From NCBI RefSeq assembly GCF_964204645.1, contig NC_134031.1:18039307-18103306 (forward strand): a DNA stretch of 64,000 nucleotides, in the 5' to 3' direction. The position numbers were made by a program, and so were the translations under genes. Shown here in pieces: positions 19,716 through 33,590 of the stretch (its first letter is position 1; each line of letters opens with the position of its first letter). The notes beneath the pieces were generated by a model that saw only the letters and a list, made by a program, of their open reading frames with translations, did no database searches and had not been told where the DNA came from. The DNA is from Tubulanus polymorphus. Its lineage: Eukaryota > Nemertea > Palaeonemertea > Tubulaniformes > Tubulanidae.

Positions 19716-20911
19716 TTTTGTCTAATTTATCCTATGTCAACTTATGAGCTTGGACTGAAATGTTTTTAAATTATATGTGCACTTGGTGAATTAATTATAT
19801 TGCGAGTAATTAATAAAAATATGTAAATATATAGGGCCTAATCATAATGAGTATACTGATTGTTATTAATACTGATTATGAGTACATAAGGCACTACCGG
19901 TACTGGTATCATTGCCTGATCTTGATATTTTCATGTTTCATGTTACAAAAAAATTAATAAATTGTAAACAATTCTTTCAATGTTCTCAAATCATTCACCA
20001 TCATTGCATCTTTATTATATACAAGGCGATATAGTTCAACAACTTTTTATAAACGGACCAACATAAATTCTTAAATGAATTCATAACACATCATAGTTTG
20101 TTTTTTGTTTTTGAATAATATATTCAGAAAGCACTAAGATATGTTCTTTTTGTTTCTTATCGGCTATCATTTGTTCTAAATCCGCGCCTATCATATCTTC
20201 TAATCGACTATCATCGGTTCAGTCATAACGATTTTCATTTTAGCGAATCGACCTGTCACCTGAGGTCCCACCTGTCATGTCAGGTCTTGGGCCCTGACAT
20301 GACAGGTTCTGGAAACTCTGCAGACAGACCTAAATGATTTTTTCACCACTTCTCAGTTGTTTTTCAGGTCGTTTACGAACTCGACCAGATGGTGGCAGCA
20401 CTTTCCGTCGAAGAAGGTTTTAAATACACACAGGGACGCGAGTAATAAACGCTCCGGGGGTAGCTCCGAAAACAATCAAGCACGCGGGCGCCGATTATTT
20501 TTCCTGTCAAATAAAGTTCAAGTATCAGAGATTTTAATAGTTTGCAACCTATCGACTTCATATTTTGATTCGTCAATTTTCAATTGCTAAAATGTACTTT
20601 TGATCCTTACTAATCGTCTGTTAACGTTACATAAATGTATATATTTTCTTTGTCTTCTTTCTTCTTATGTTTCAATCTATTTTCATGTCATTTGTCAATG
20701 TCTATCTCCGACTCGAGTTCAATCTGTTTCGTCTAGTAGAAACTTATTACATGTTAATTCATTATTGAGTCAAATAAGTTCAAGTTCATCAATAAATTTC
20801 AATTGAATTCAGACAACCCGGAAGTGGATGAAATTGTTACAGTACGTTTGCAGGGTACTTATTGCTTTCGGTCTAATTATCGGTGCTGCTTTCGTCTAGA
20901 ATTTCCAGATC

Positions 20912-21771
20912 ATGTCGAAGAAAACGTCGCCAGAAACTGCGTCGAGCGGTGCCGCATCTCACCCGTTGTTGTCGAAATTAAATGCCGTAGATATTGACAC
21001 GGGCAAAATGAAATACGTGCTCATCAAAGTAGTCGACGAAAAATCGAGTGAATACAAATATCTAGTCAGGGGCTATTGTTGGGCAGAATATCACGGTACG
21101 TATTAATCTTCACAGTGCTGATCAATTTCTCATATTTGATATCTTTTTTATTTCATATTTTATTGTGGAAATCTAATAATGTAATATTGCGGAATAATAA
21201 TACATTTTGAATTTTCTAATAATCACTTTCTTTTGGGGTTGAGGGTACCTTTCCGCTGTGTGACTCTGCTCAGCGTTACCAAATGATAACATATGATGTT
21301 ATGTAGGCCTAAGGAATAATGTTTTTAGGGTCACCACCGTTAGCGCTCCGTTTGACAAGTAATTATCTATTACAGGTATATTTTTAAAATGTGATTTGTT
21401 TTTACCTATTTTCAGCCGATATCTATGAAAAAGTGGAGCCAGAGATTACGAGTAGGGAGTTGGATACCGAGTGTGTTGGTGGCGGTAGAATTGAACATGA
21501 ACCTGCATCTAAAAAAATTAAAGTTTATGGCTATTCGATGGTACGTGTATTTTCTAAACACCCCTGGTAGCTAATGAGCACACGCTTCAGTATATCCCAA
21601 TTCTCGAAAAACCATGAATAGCTGGACTTGAAAGTATTTTCAGAAAATTCAACAGATCCGTCCTCTTTTTTTCAGGGCTATGGTAAAGCAGACCATTCCA
21701 TAACTACGGCGGTACTTAAACAGAAATTCAGGGATTACAAAGATATTTCGTTCACCAATTCGGGCTATTAA
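20912..21771 (+). CDS. PHPT1: 14-kDa phosphohistidine phosphatase (Janus/PHPT1 family)
   Basis: Exons 20912-21095, 21416-21540 and 21676-21771 encode 134 residues, close to the 125 of human PHPT1. The enzyme removes phosphate from phosphohistidine in proteins and is cytosolic. Family landmarks are all present: KYVLIKV (residues 34-40), RGYCWAEYHADIYE with the catalytic histidine at H61 (equivalent to human H53) at the exon 1/2 junction, GGGRI (83-87) with the phosphate-binding arginine R86, VYGYSMGYG spanning the exon 2/3 junction, and a C-terminal GY. The ATG sits three bases after a splice acceptor (AG at 20907-20908), so an upstream non-coding exon is implied. The first 25 residues (Ser/Thr/Ala-rich) are a short lineage-specific extension. 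Candidate poly(A) signals are at 22089-22094 and near 23466. The gene is divergent from the zinc-finger gene. Confidence 0.95.
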
Positions 21772-22207
21772 AAAACCTGCCCTTTGCTGATTTTCAGCTA
21801 TTGTTGTGAAAAATGCTCTTGGTGCTTTTTATATGTTGCAAGTGCTGAATGAATTCGACGAACTTTTCAAAATCATCATCTGAATCTCCTCCGGTGTCTA
21901 AAAAATCCTGTTTACACCTACGACGTAATATGATTATTATCGGGTCATTCAGTTATTACGTACGCATTAGGGGAGGGGGAGGGGTCGGGGCAATTGCCTA
22001 CTGTAATGCTTAATGTATATGAAAGAATGGCTGATTTTGCGTACAGAGTGCGAGAGGGTATTGAAAAATTCAAATTTTATGCGTACGTAATAAATGAATG
22101 ATCCCTATGTAGTTTGTAGCAGTATTACTATTCATTGTTGAAGACGTAAACGTTTCTTACGCTGAGATTGAAAGAGTTTTATACTACCTCGTGTGCTCTT
22201 AATAATG

Positions 22208-22503
22208 TTAACCCTTTCAGCGCTGACTGATTAATACCCTATAGTGCTGGAGATTATTTGAAAATTTTAAAAAATTCCACCCTAGTGTGTTGAATAACGG
22301 GAATACCGCTATAGTGCATCTACACCGCGGTGCAGTGTATCGTTAGTTACTAGTATTTCACTATGTTTGACACGTGCTGCCATTTTTCAATAGAGATAAA
22401 AACTTATTACTAATGACATCTGTACACCACAGTGCGGTGTACTAGCAAAATCTATCACTGATTTATACACTGCACTGCGGTGTAGACGCACTGAAAGGGT
22501 TAA
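22208..22503. mobile_element. TTAACCCTTTCAGCGC MITE (piggyBac-like)
   Basis: A 296-bp unit whose ends are TTAACCCTTTCAGCGC and GCACTGAAAGGGTTAA. The CCCTTTCA terminal repeat bounded by TTAA on both sides is the piggyBac pattern. The interior has several short palindromes of the form CACCGCGGTG. It is non-coding, in the 3' flank of PHPT1. Confidence 0.7.
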
Positions 22504-23569
22504 AACTGAAGAATTAGTAATAGATTGGGGTTTTTTTTAACAAGCCGTACTGTATTTAGGTATTAACCATAGCGTAATTTGTAGAATTTAGAGTTAGATT
22601 ATGACTATTGGAGAATAGATATTATCTAGTCATTATTTGCATTCAATTTCCAATTTTGCTGTCTTAATGTAGAGCAGATTCCACCTTCATCAACATCTCT
22701 TTGATAGAATGAATATCATGATTTTTTGCATGTAACTTTCTTGACCGTTGTAGACTGTAGTCACCTCTAGGCACAAACTGCGGACACAAATTCTTGAAGA
22801 AAGTAGAAATATCTTGTTGTAACTCACAAAACGCTCAAATACGTAATTCTAAGAAGTTATATGTACGATTAGTCACTAAATTTTGCTCACTGTTTCTTTC
22901 CCACTACGGTGTTCGGGTCAGTATTAAATGTCTAGAAGTTATCCTTATCAGACACTGGAATAAGCGGTGCAATGAATAGATCTCACAAATATCACCGGGC
23001 CAGAAAAATGTTACTAGGTCGAAAACTGGACAGATTGAAGTTGTTGAGCAAATATTTTACCGGCTTCGGTTGGGTCCAGTGTATCGGGCAATTTGGGGCT
23101 AGCTTACGAACCTGTTTTCATCTCAGTGTTTCTATAATTCATGGTTTTATTCGAAATTAATCTTTTTAAAAACGTTTGGTGTGATGCCTGTGTGTGTACA
23201 TTTATAGTAAGTACATGTATATTGTTATTTGTAAGAATTGTATAAATTGATCGAATGCTTTAGTCGCAGCTATGAGTTTCATACAAGTGGTGTAAGTGAT
23301 TTAGAAACGTTGGTTTTTCGAGTGCGACTGACCATTGGCTGTTTGTATCAATGCCGGTTGTTCTTAGAATCCGATGAGTTATGTTAATTATTCCTATCAC
23401 AGATGGAGAGAGAATGATTAAATTTAACCACACTAGAATTCATATGATGATATATCCTATGAAGTGAATAAAGCAAACGTTACTAATTGCTATATATAGT
23501 ACGTACAAAGGAAAGTTCTCCGGTGCTTTTAGTTTCAATTAGCGATAGTGAATCATGCGCTTAGTTCAT

Positions 23570-23596
23570 CCATGGACGTATAAACTACGTCCTTGG
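23570..23596. repeat. CCATGGACGTA hairpin
   Basis: The stem CCATGGACGTA/TACGTCCTTGG (one mismatch) is around a TAAAC loop and shares its stem with the palindrome at 2296. Confidence 0.8.
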
Positions 23597-24661
23597 TTCT
23601 TCCTATGCTCGAACCCCTTGACCAGTACTACTGAGCCTGTGTTCCACCCGATGCAATGGCCCCGCTTGTTGTTATTATTATATTGTGTGTATTTATGAAA
23701 ACGAAAAAAAAAAAGAAATATTTTGAAATACAAATTTTCTCTGCATTTATTACCGTTGTTTGTGTTAATATTGGAGTTGATATGGAACTTCCCGCTGAGT
23801 CTAACTGGACTAGTTGGTAAATATGCCACGGTGTTAGCCTCCGGGTTGAAGATAATACCAGTCTATAACACCGCCTCTTAACGATACTGCTGTAATTTTC
23901 GCTTCACGAAGCTGTTGTATGTAAGTAGTACTAGATGTAGGGTTGAAGGTATCATCTAATCGTAACAATCGAGAAAATAAAGCAGAACGAAAGTACGTGT
24001 AATTTGAGGTGATAATAATTTCTATTTTATTGAAGTCGAACTGCAGAAACAGGTATCGGGGTAAAATGGAGGGGAAGTAACATTAACATTCCATTTATTA
24101 CCAGCTTCAGCTGATCTATACCATACCAACTGCGTTAGTCTTACAGCCGTCTCGCCTGGCAGAGAACCCAACAAATTCAAAAGCATTTCTCGAAAACCAA
24201 GCAGACGATCCCTTCAAAACCTTGAGATGGATCACAACGTAGTTTCTGGACCCCTTGAAAAAGAAAGGTATCAACGAGACGCTCGATTTAGATTTCCTAT
24301 TAAAATATTGGACTACTAAAAAATGTAAATTTGTTCTCCCGCAGAATAAGAATCCACCGCCTCAAAATGTTTAAAAGTGTTATATACACGTGAACTACAT
24401 TATCACCTCCTTTATAACGCATTCCCTGATTTTACCTATCATAATTGCGCCTGCGTTTACATCCATCATGAAAAAATATCCGGCAGAAGCGCGTCGCAAA
24501 TCTCCTGAAAGTCGTCACTGTTTTTCTTTATGACAATAACGCCGTGAGCATGAGTCACTAAGAACTACTAATTCGGTCATATCGTTTAGATGTCACCTTT
24601 AAAGGCACATACAAGTATGTATTGGCAGATTGCCCTAGTGAAACACTAAATCCTTAATCAA

Positions 24662-24671
24662 ACCATATTCG
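24662..24671 (+). promoter_or_regulatory. CArG-like site upstream of actin
   Basis: CCATATTCGG matches the serum response factor consensus CC(A/T)6GG at all but one position. It lies about 130 bp upstream of the TATA box. CArG boxes are common in animal actin promoters, but one mismatch leaves this speculative. Confidence 0.25.
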
Positions 24672-24793
24672 GTATGAATCATAACCGGTGTGTATAGTTA
24701 AAATAGTTAAAATGTCTTTATTTTAAAGAAAGTTACGACACCACATACGTGTTAATCATATTCCATTTCGGGAACTTCGTCAAACCGTCTGCG

Positions 24794-24800
24794 TATAAAT
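24794..24800 (+). promoter_or_regulatory. TATA box of the actin gene
   Basis: TATAAAT lies about 85 bases upstream of a good splice donor (GTAAGT after 24880) that would end a short non-coding first exon. The matching acceptor is at 25064-25065, 29 bases before the ATG. This arrangement of TATA box, untranslated exon and intron is usual for animal actin genes. Confidence 0.65.
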
Positions 24801-25094
24801 ATGATGCGTCGGGTTATGTTTGACCAAAAATCCACCGAAGAGCTCCGAGTGAAGAACAAACATTTCAAGATTACTTTCAAGTAAGTTTGTATACCGTATC
24901 TATGATTAAGCGCTATGAATTATGCAAGTATATTTCGCATTTCTCGAAGGTTTTTACGCTCTGTTGCGCTTCTTCAATTTCCTTTTACATTCATCTCGCT
25001 TTTGACAAGCAATACCTAAACTAAACAAAACAAAACGCTCAATTTCCTTTAATTCATCATTTCAGGAAGAATCAATTTGCACACTACAAACATC

Positions 25095-27043
<1,949 letters not shown>

Positions 27044-27217
27044 TTCATCCGAGACATTTTCAGGCGATTCTATTTTCTACTGTAAATTTGATTTGTTAAT
27101 AGACGATTCCGAAATGAATCTCCGTTTGTAAGCTTTATTAATATGACTTCACGACGAAAATGAACCCTGCAGGACGGGCATTGAATTGATAACAACGTTT
27201 GTAATGAATACTAGTGC

Positions 27218-27223
27218 AATAAA
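27218..27223 (+). terminator. Poly(A) signal of the actin gene
   Basis: AATAAA about 175 bases after the actin stop codon, followed by a T-rich stretch. Confidence 0.65.
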
Positions 27224-29060
27224 GTATGTTTTTTTAGATAAAAATGACTAATTAGTTCGACTTACATTGCCATATCCTCTCAGAGAAAAAACACCTTTTC
27301 TCCCTTTTGTCGATGTGAGCTGGGGATTTGCGTTCTTGAACTATTCTACTATGAACTGCTGCTAGACCTACGAATCTAAGATGGTGAACGCGACAGTGGA
27401 AACGACCAAGATTTTGGTTCGATCCTTTCCAATATTCTTCATCAGATTCAAGAGGGATTTTTGATCGGATTGATTTTCCGAACACTCCCAAAAATGTTGA
27501 TGATGAAATTTTTCAAAATTCTTTGTCAGTCGATGACGGTAGATTTTTTTTTGATATATATGAATTTATTTGACAAAAAAAATTATAATGTTAAAGGTTT
27601 GCTCAGGTAGAAAGTACATTAATAGCAACACCGTCGATGACGGTCGATCGCGACGATATCTCTTACCTTGTCGTACCAGGACCTTACCATTCTAAGCGCA
27701 AATATAATACGCTGGGAACCTGTTATTAAGTGTAATTACTATAAAATCTTCGAAAAGATGATACTTTAAATGACGTCTGGAATAATTCGTCCACGTAATC
27801 TGATTCATATTGATGAGAGGATACAGATAACTGATACCGTGTCCGCGAGCGGCGAGGTCCACACCTGGGTCACAAAATCACACCATTACTGATCGATTAT
27901 CTGTTTTAGCAGTATCGTATTATTCTACAGTTTATTGATAGAAAATAGTAATTATATATAGCAAAGCAAAAATACAGTAATTTCTCATATTTATGAAAAT
28001 GAAATATAGTTTTATGAAATGTAGCAGAACGGACATTAAAAAACATCGCAAATGTTAGGGTTTGTACGAAAGCGACCTGGGGAAATCTTTAGAATTAATT
28101 CGACGTTTTTACCTTGAATAGATTTGGTTTTCTCAGTTAAAAAAAGATAATTTCGAGTTAGCTAAGTTAAAATAAACCACTCCGGCAAGATCACTTTTAA
28201 CGGAGAAAACTAGTTTATTCGGAATAAACTCGGAATAAACCTCCATATCTTTTTCATTTTATTTTTTTTGTCCCCAGCTTGCTTCCCGGGTTTTATGGTT
28301 TCTGTGTTCGATGCATGCACGAGGAAATCTGAGGTATTATAATCAGACTTAACTTAGCAATGATTTTTCAAAAAGATTATGCAAATATTCATGCATTGTG
28401 TGATGTAACACGACAACCTTTCGCCAAATTTTGTAATACGTAAAGCAATTCAGTTCATTCTGACGACACAACGCAGGCCGTAACGTTCATTCCATATAAC
28501 CATGGACTCCTAGAGAGTCCATGGTTCTTTCTTGGACTCTTAGAGAGTCCATGATCTAACCTGAAATTTTTCCTAACCTGGTAACAAAAATTAGATGGTA
28601 CGGTAGATATTACCTCAAAGGTTGGCATGAGAAAGATCATGGAAAATTTTAAAAAGTCATATAAAATAAAGAAATGGAAATGGTTTTCAGAAAACCAAAA
28701 CGAAATAAAACTCATAGAAAAGACGTTGAATAAAATCTAAACGTAAAATCTTAGAAACCCTTTGTGATTAATGGAATTAATGGATTTCGTGGGATTCGCG
28801 TTAACTGTTCTTGTTTATTCTGCCCATAGTTTCTGAAAAATGGCGGAAATTAACTTGTTTGTGGAAATCTAATTTCAATCAACATTTTTTTTCTTGTGCG
28901 GAGTGGTTTCGTGACCGATTTATCGAGGTTCGTTAACATTCAGTCACTGAAACCGACTCGACCTGAGAGCTCGGTAAACAGCGATTCGAAGATCCAATAT
29001 TGCTTTCGCCAGTAGCATCCAGCGTCACTTAACAGGCCGGAATGATAGAAGTCGGACGCG
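27224..29060. other. Intergenic between actin and the first receptor
   Basis: Only the paired hairpins at 28500-28553 stand out. Minus-strand frames at 27252 and 28455 lack recognisable features. Confidence 0.55.
28500..28553. repeat. Two adjacent CCATGGACTC hairpins
   Basis: 28500-28524 has a perfect 10-bp stem (CCATGGACTC/GAGTCCATGG); 28531-28553 repeats it as TTGGACTC/GAGTCCATG. Only six bases separate them. Confidence 0.85.
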
Positions 29061-30095
29061 ATGCAGACAGACGGTGTTCCGAACGACACATCCGCTGAAA
29101 ACAACTCACGAATCGACGGCTTCTTGAGCTACGGTCCGACCTTAGTTCAGGTATTTCCCGTTCACCCATCGAGCGAATTGTCGGCACAGTTATTCATGTA
29201 CAGTTTCGGCGTAGTCTTTACGTTCGGTTTGACCGGTAACGTGCTGTCATTCGGAGTTATGTGGACTCGTCGAATGAGGAGGAAATCATATTCGTTATAT
29301 CTGGCGACGTTAGCCTGTTACGACACTGGATTCTTATGTATTAATTTACTAGCTTGGATAAACGTCGTAAGCTTTCGTACTGTTGGGCACATCGTCATAA
29401 TTTTGGATAACATATCCAAATGTATCGCTGTTGAGTTTATTCACGATATCTGTTTTCAGGGCAGTTCGTGGGCTATAGTTATAATCACATTAGAAAGGTT
29501 AGTCATCGTTAGTTCGCCGTTACGCGGTCGCCAGTTCTGCACGAGGAAAGCTGGGCGCATCATCACCTTGCTTCTCATTTTCGGAAGCGTAGTAAACTCG
29601 ACATACACGTCCTTAGTAACCAGTTATCGCGACGACATCGGCTGTTATCACAAGTTGCAAATTTACAAAATAATCGACTGGCTTTATCAGATAACGTTCT
29701 TCGTCTATTTACCGCTGATACTCGTGTTCGTAATAAACACATCGCTTATCATTTTGATGTGTCGCAGCGCAAATCTCGGACAAGGAGGCGATAAAAATGC
29801 CAAGACCCGCAAAGTCACAGTCACAATGCTGACGGTATCGTGCGCGTTCCTCGTATTTCTTCTTCCGATGAGCATCACCGGGGTTCTCGGCGCGTTTTGG
29901 CCGGACGACGAAAACGTGCTGGCAGCCTACGACTGGATTCGTAGTTTTCTAGCCATCAACAACGGTATCAATTTCTACCTGTACGTGTTGACCGGTGCCG
30001 AAATTCGACTGGCTGTCAGGGAGATGTTTAGAAGTTGTTGTTTCGGCGACGTTGGAGCCTCTTCTACCGTTCCGGCATCAACTTTCACCGATTAA
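29061..30095 (+). CDS. Rhodopsin-class G-protein-coupled receptor (orphan), intronless
   Basis: A single ATG-to-stop frame of 344 residues with seven hydrophobic segments. Class A landmarks are N60 in TM1 (GLTGNVLSF), D88 in TM2 (LACYD), C121 at the top of TM3 paired with C195 in the second extracellular loop, E145-R146-L147 in place of DRY, FLLP in TM6 (P269), and N304-F-Y-L-Y308 in place of NPxxY. The N-terminal 40 residues are extracellular with N-glycosylation sequons; TM3 follows SSWAIVIITLERL. The style fits the large invertebrate families of peptide or orphan receptors related loosely to FMRFamide-type receptors. The ligand cannot be inferred. The receptor starting at 63559 shares the SSW-IV--T-ERL signature and is probably a paralogue. 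The poly(A) signal AATAAA is at 30420-30425. Confidence 0.87.
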   Translation: MQTDGVPNDTSAENNSRIDGFLSYGPTLVQVFPVHPSSELSAQLFMYSFGVVFTFGLTGNVLSFGVMWTRRMRRKSYSLYLATLACYDTGFLCINLLAWINVVSFRTVGHIVIILDNISKCIAVEFIHDICFQGSSWAIVIITLERLVIVSSPLRGRQFCTRKAGRIITLLLIFGSVVNSTYTSLVTSYRDDIGCYHKLQIYKIIDWLYQITFFVYLPLILVFVINTSLIILMCRSANLGQGGDKNAKTRKVTVTMLTVSCAFLVFLLPMSITGVLGAFWPDDENVLAAYDWIRSFLAINNGINFYLYVLTGAEIRLAVREMFRSCCFGDVGASSTVPASTFTD

Positions 30096-32043
30096 CGCGT
30101 TATTGTGCAGTTATTTTGATCGAGAAGTTATCTTACCTTTAGATGAGCCCTGAAAAATAGTTACTGACTTGTTGTAGGGAATGGTTATTCTACACGAAGG
30201 TGACTTGTCGAAAGCTACCGAAATGAATGTATGTAGTGAACATGGTGTATAATTGAAACAACAGAAGCTAAATTCCTGTAGAGTTTTCATATTTATGTGT
30301 TGTAAATATAAAACAAAGCAAATAATTTAAATTTTGTAACTAGTCAATCTATTTGCATTGAGGCATCGATTTAACGTTCTCTTGATACATTGGAAAATAC
30401 GATCAAAATATATTCAATCAATAAAACTGCAGACGATATAGAAAAAAAGAATCAACCTTTCTTATCCAAATAACTGATATTGTAATATATGGCATCCAAT
30501 TTAGAAAATGGATGCTTTCTGCCAGACACCAATTTAAGCTAAATTTGCATCCATTTGCATCTACATTCACCTTTGAACACACTCGCTGGCATCGCGCTCC
30601 ATACAAGCTTAAAAAAACATGCATAATTTACCATTCTTCATGAACTCACTGAATAAGCTTTTGCCTGACCATTCCGAAAATTGATTGAACAGCCACAGAG
30701 AGGCCGAGAACTTTTCTAAACCTTTTTCTTTGCCGATCATCTTTTTTAGATTTCAATACACATACTTTCGTGATGGTTTACATTTGCATGTTGGGCAGCC
30801 ATTTTAACCAGGACCATATCCATTACAGCAATAGATTTCGCAAGCTTGGCCGCATTCGTCAACTGAGAAAAAGCATATTTTGCCTTCTTAGTTTCCAAAG
30901 AGAGACGCCACACCATTTATTCTTCATTATTTGTATGACACAGCCTCATAGATGTTCAGATAAATCTAACATATCGTATCTCGAATATATTTCAAAACAT
31001 TTTGAACAAGTAACGCAGAAACTTTCTTAATTTGCATTCACATGTAGGGCAACCCTATTAATCTAGAACATTCCTGTACGGACAGAATATTTGACAAACT
31101 GGCCCACGTGAGTTTGTATTATAGCCGGAAGTGAGATGCTCTCTGTAAATGGTTCGTCAATCTCATCTCCCTGCATATCGTACGACGGATGACTGAGAGT
31201 TAATTTCCACAGTTAGAATTATATAATACCAATTTTCCGTTTTGGTGCCCTGGCCAAAACTACGAAACATGTCAATTTTCTCTAAAAATGCAGAATTATG
31301 TTTTTGTGGGGAGCACCAAAACGGCTTTCAAGACAAAATCAGGTTGTTTATTTCGTTTTGGCGTTCTGGCGTTATCACTTTCATTCTATCGGTATTGATA
31401 ATTAGTTTCCATAATCACAATAACTGAACGTTACATCAAGCATTGTACTGCAGACTAGCTTAACTTTCAGTTAGCAACAGAAGCCGGTTGCGTACGGGGC
31501 TTAGACCTTGACCGGCCCAGGGCCAACTTAGTTCTATAGCCTATCTAACAACTTAAGACCTCGCGTTCTTACGATATAAGTCGACGTAACTGGATATTTT
31601 CTAACAGATAACCGACTGTGGACAAAAAATTATTCTGCACCACGCAATGCTTATACAGTTCCCTCATTGGTAATCTAAACGGCGTATTTAATTGGTGAAG
31701 CTTGAAACTCTAAAATAGCCTGGAGCATCGTCAGCTGATGTATTCTATTTCTTGTCACACAGTCGTGCGCGCAACGCAGTATTTTGACTCGAGAGTTAGG
31801 TCGCTCATTGATAACACTGTCAATACTTGCGAGAAAAACGCCAAACACCGATGTTTTCGGTTTGCATGAAGAGCGATTTATGGATTTGGAAGCTTAAAGT
31901 ACGTAGTTTGCTGTGTACAGACTGACATGATGTCTTGTTGCCTTTCACACTCAAATTCCAACTCCATATCTACTAATTAGCCTGGATATTAGACTGTAGA
32001 GTCCTGCTTTCGATTATCACCCAAGTTGTTCAAGCCGAAATAA
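30096..32043. other. Intergenic between the two receptors
   Basis: It contains a decayed CTTAGAC-family copy at about 31496-31590 and an inverted repeat CCGTTTTGGTGC/GCACCAAAACGG (31236-31325). No gene is seen. Confidence 0.55.
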
Positions 32044-33024
32044 ATGTTGGTGAATGAGACATCAAAGGGTTTCCGATGCCCGATCATTGAAAACCAAGTT
32101 TATAAGCAGTACTGGAGAGTATACGGTATCCTGGCTACCAGTGTGATAGGTGTATTCCTGAACATGTTTGGCATCTTCGTTTTTCGAAAAATTACCGAAA
32201 GTGGGCAAGCCATCTACTTACTGACCGTATTATCGATAGCTGATATTATATATCTGGTAAATATATCCTTGCATATTCCAATTCGTAAACTTGTTTTCCA
32301 AGCTTTTTACGGAGACGAAGTCTTTCGTCGAAAAGAATACGGAGTATTTCCAATGTGGCTCTGGATCAGCATCGCCTCTTACAAGTCAACGGTAACAATA
32401 CGTAATTGGATTGTCGTTTTATCCGCTGTTGTTCGGTGTCTGCATATTTTCTTTCCCCTGTGGTCTCGACGAGTTGTCGATAGAAAACTAGTAAATATAA
32501 ATATAGCAGTAATTTTCATTGTATCGATAGTTATTTACATTCCCCGTTATTTCGGGATTAGTATCGTCCTTTACACGTGTCCGGGAGCTCCATTGTTGAG
32601 TCGTCCTAGTTATCCTGTAATCAAGAAAGACAAAGCGATGGATCTGAGTTCGACGTGGATCTATTTAGTCGTAACGGTAAGCTCACCGATTGTAATTCTC
32701 CTATTAGCCAATATGGTACTAATATGGTCCATAAGTCGTAGCAGGACACGTCGAAAATCCATCACGGCATCGCGGTCAAATTCGGATACGAAGGCGACTC
32801 AACTGGTATTCATAGCGACAATTGTCTATCTGGTCTGCGAGTCAGCAACTGTCGTGTCAAGGATATTCAACTATTTCGTCGACAACGAAGTCTCCGATCT
32901 ATTGAAGAAACTATTCGATGTTTTAGACTACTTAACTCCTGTCGATTCGGCTGTTAATTTCATCATTTATATGATCGCCAGTAAAACTTTCAGACAAGCC
33001 ACGTATAGATTATTAATCGTCTAA
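32044..33024 (+). CDS. Rhodopsin-class G-protein-coupled receptor (orphan, divergent), intronless
   Basis: One uninterrupted frame of 326 residues with seven predicted membrane segments. Seen: N40 in TM1 (FLNMFG), D67 in TM2 (LSIADIIY), NW then VVRC (129-132) at the end of TM3 where DRY is expected, a basic third loop (SRSRTRRKSITASRS), and D301-S-A-V-N305-F-I-I-Y309 in TM7 in place of NPxxY. There is an N-glycosylation sequon at N4. The TM7 ending NFIIYM--KTFR and the RNW at the TM3 start are typical of the invertebrate FMRFamide-receptor-like group, so a peptide receptor is the best inference. TM6 lacks the usual CWxP. It is only distantly similar to the receptor 2 kb upstream, so the pair is probably not a recent tandem duplicate. 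Confidence 0.8.
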   Translation: MLVNETSKGFRCPIIENQVYKQYWRVYGILATSVIGVFLNMFGIFVFRKITESGQAIYLLTVLSIADIIYLVNISLHIPIRKLVFQAFYGDEVFRRKEYGVFPMWLWISIASYKSTVTIRNWIVVLSAVVRCLHIFFPLWSRRVVDRKLVNINIAVIFIVSIVIYIPRYFGISIVLYTCPGAPLLSRPSYPVIKKDKAMDLSSTWIYLVVTVSSPIVILLLANMVLIWSISRSRTRRKSITASRSNSDTKATQLVFIATIVYLVCESATVVSRIFNYFVDNEVSDLLKKLFDVLDYLTPVDSAVNFIIYMIASKTFRQATYRLLIV

Positions 33025-33590
33025 TTAATGTCTTAATTGATACCAGTTAGAAATCTATACTGTCGATGCTGGGCCTGTAGAGCATAATGCAATAAGATAT
33101 TGTAATATGATACCTGATCTATTCTATTTTATTCACAGAAATTATTCCTAAGATGTGTTGCAAAATTCCAATAGATGGCGATTATGTTGTAGGAAATATA
33201 CCAATAATCTTATTCTTTTTATTCTTGCTTCAAATATTTCAAGATAGATTCAAATATTTCATTATTCTCAGAAAGACCTGGGCGTATTTCAGAATCATAA
33301 TCATCTTTTAAATCCAATTTCAATTCAATCCAATCCAGGGATAGATACTGATATGAGAGTAAGGAACGCGTGTTCCCGTCCGTTCCCGTTCCAGTGCCTG
33401 TCTTTGAAAAACGAACGACAAACAAATTTCGGGCCCGTTATTCCCACCCATGAACTAATAAATCAACAGAATGTACGCGACTCTGAAATATCACTCAAAA
33501 ATTGATGGCGATAATGTTAACCGGCATGAGTTAAGATACAATTTTTATATCATAAAATCCCACGCTTAGACCGGAAAAGAGCGAATGCGA

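Larger units (their letters stand above)
17822..20329. mobile_element. 2.5-kb non-autonomous element: hairpin terminal inverted repeats around a 190-bp tandem array
   Basis: The left end (17822-17881) and right end (20270-20329) are inverted copies about 60 bp long with only a few differences, starting GTCTGTCTGCAGAGTTTCCA. Each end is itself palindromic; the left one contains an exact 36-bp palindrome at 17845-17880. The interior carries a nested dispersed repeat (18307-18452), the tandem array at about 18590-19715, and AT-rich sequence, with no coding frame. No target duplication is apparent. Tandem repeats inside a hairpin-ended shell recall the Helentron-associated and 'pearl'-type elements described in bivalves, though long inverted repeats would also fit a cut-and-paste MITE. 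Confidence 0.75.
21772..24780. other. Intergenic between PHPT1 and actin
   Basis: It contains the PHPT1 3' flank, the piggyBac-like MITE (22208-22503), and the hairpin at 23570. Frames at 22794-23160 are unrecognised and not convincing. Nothing else is visible. Confidence 0.55.

Noticed and set aside
25077-25094. Upstream start for actin at 25077
   Set aside because: The codon there is TTG; the first ATG in frame is 25095, which also gives the normal actin length.
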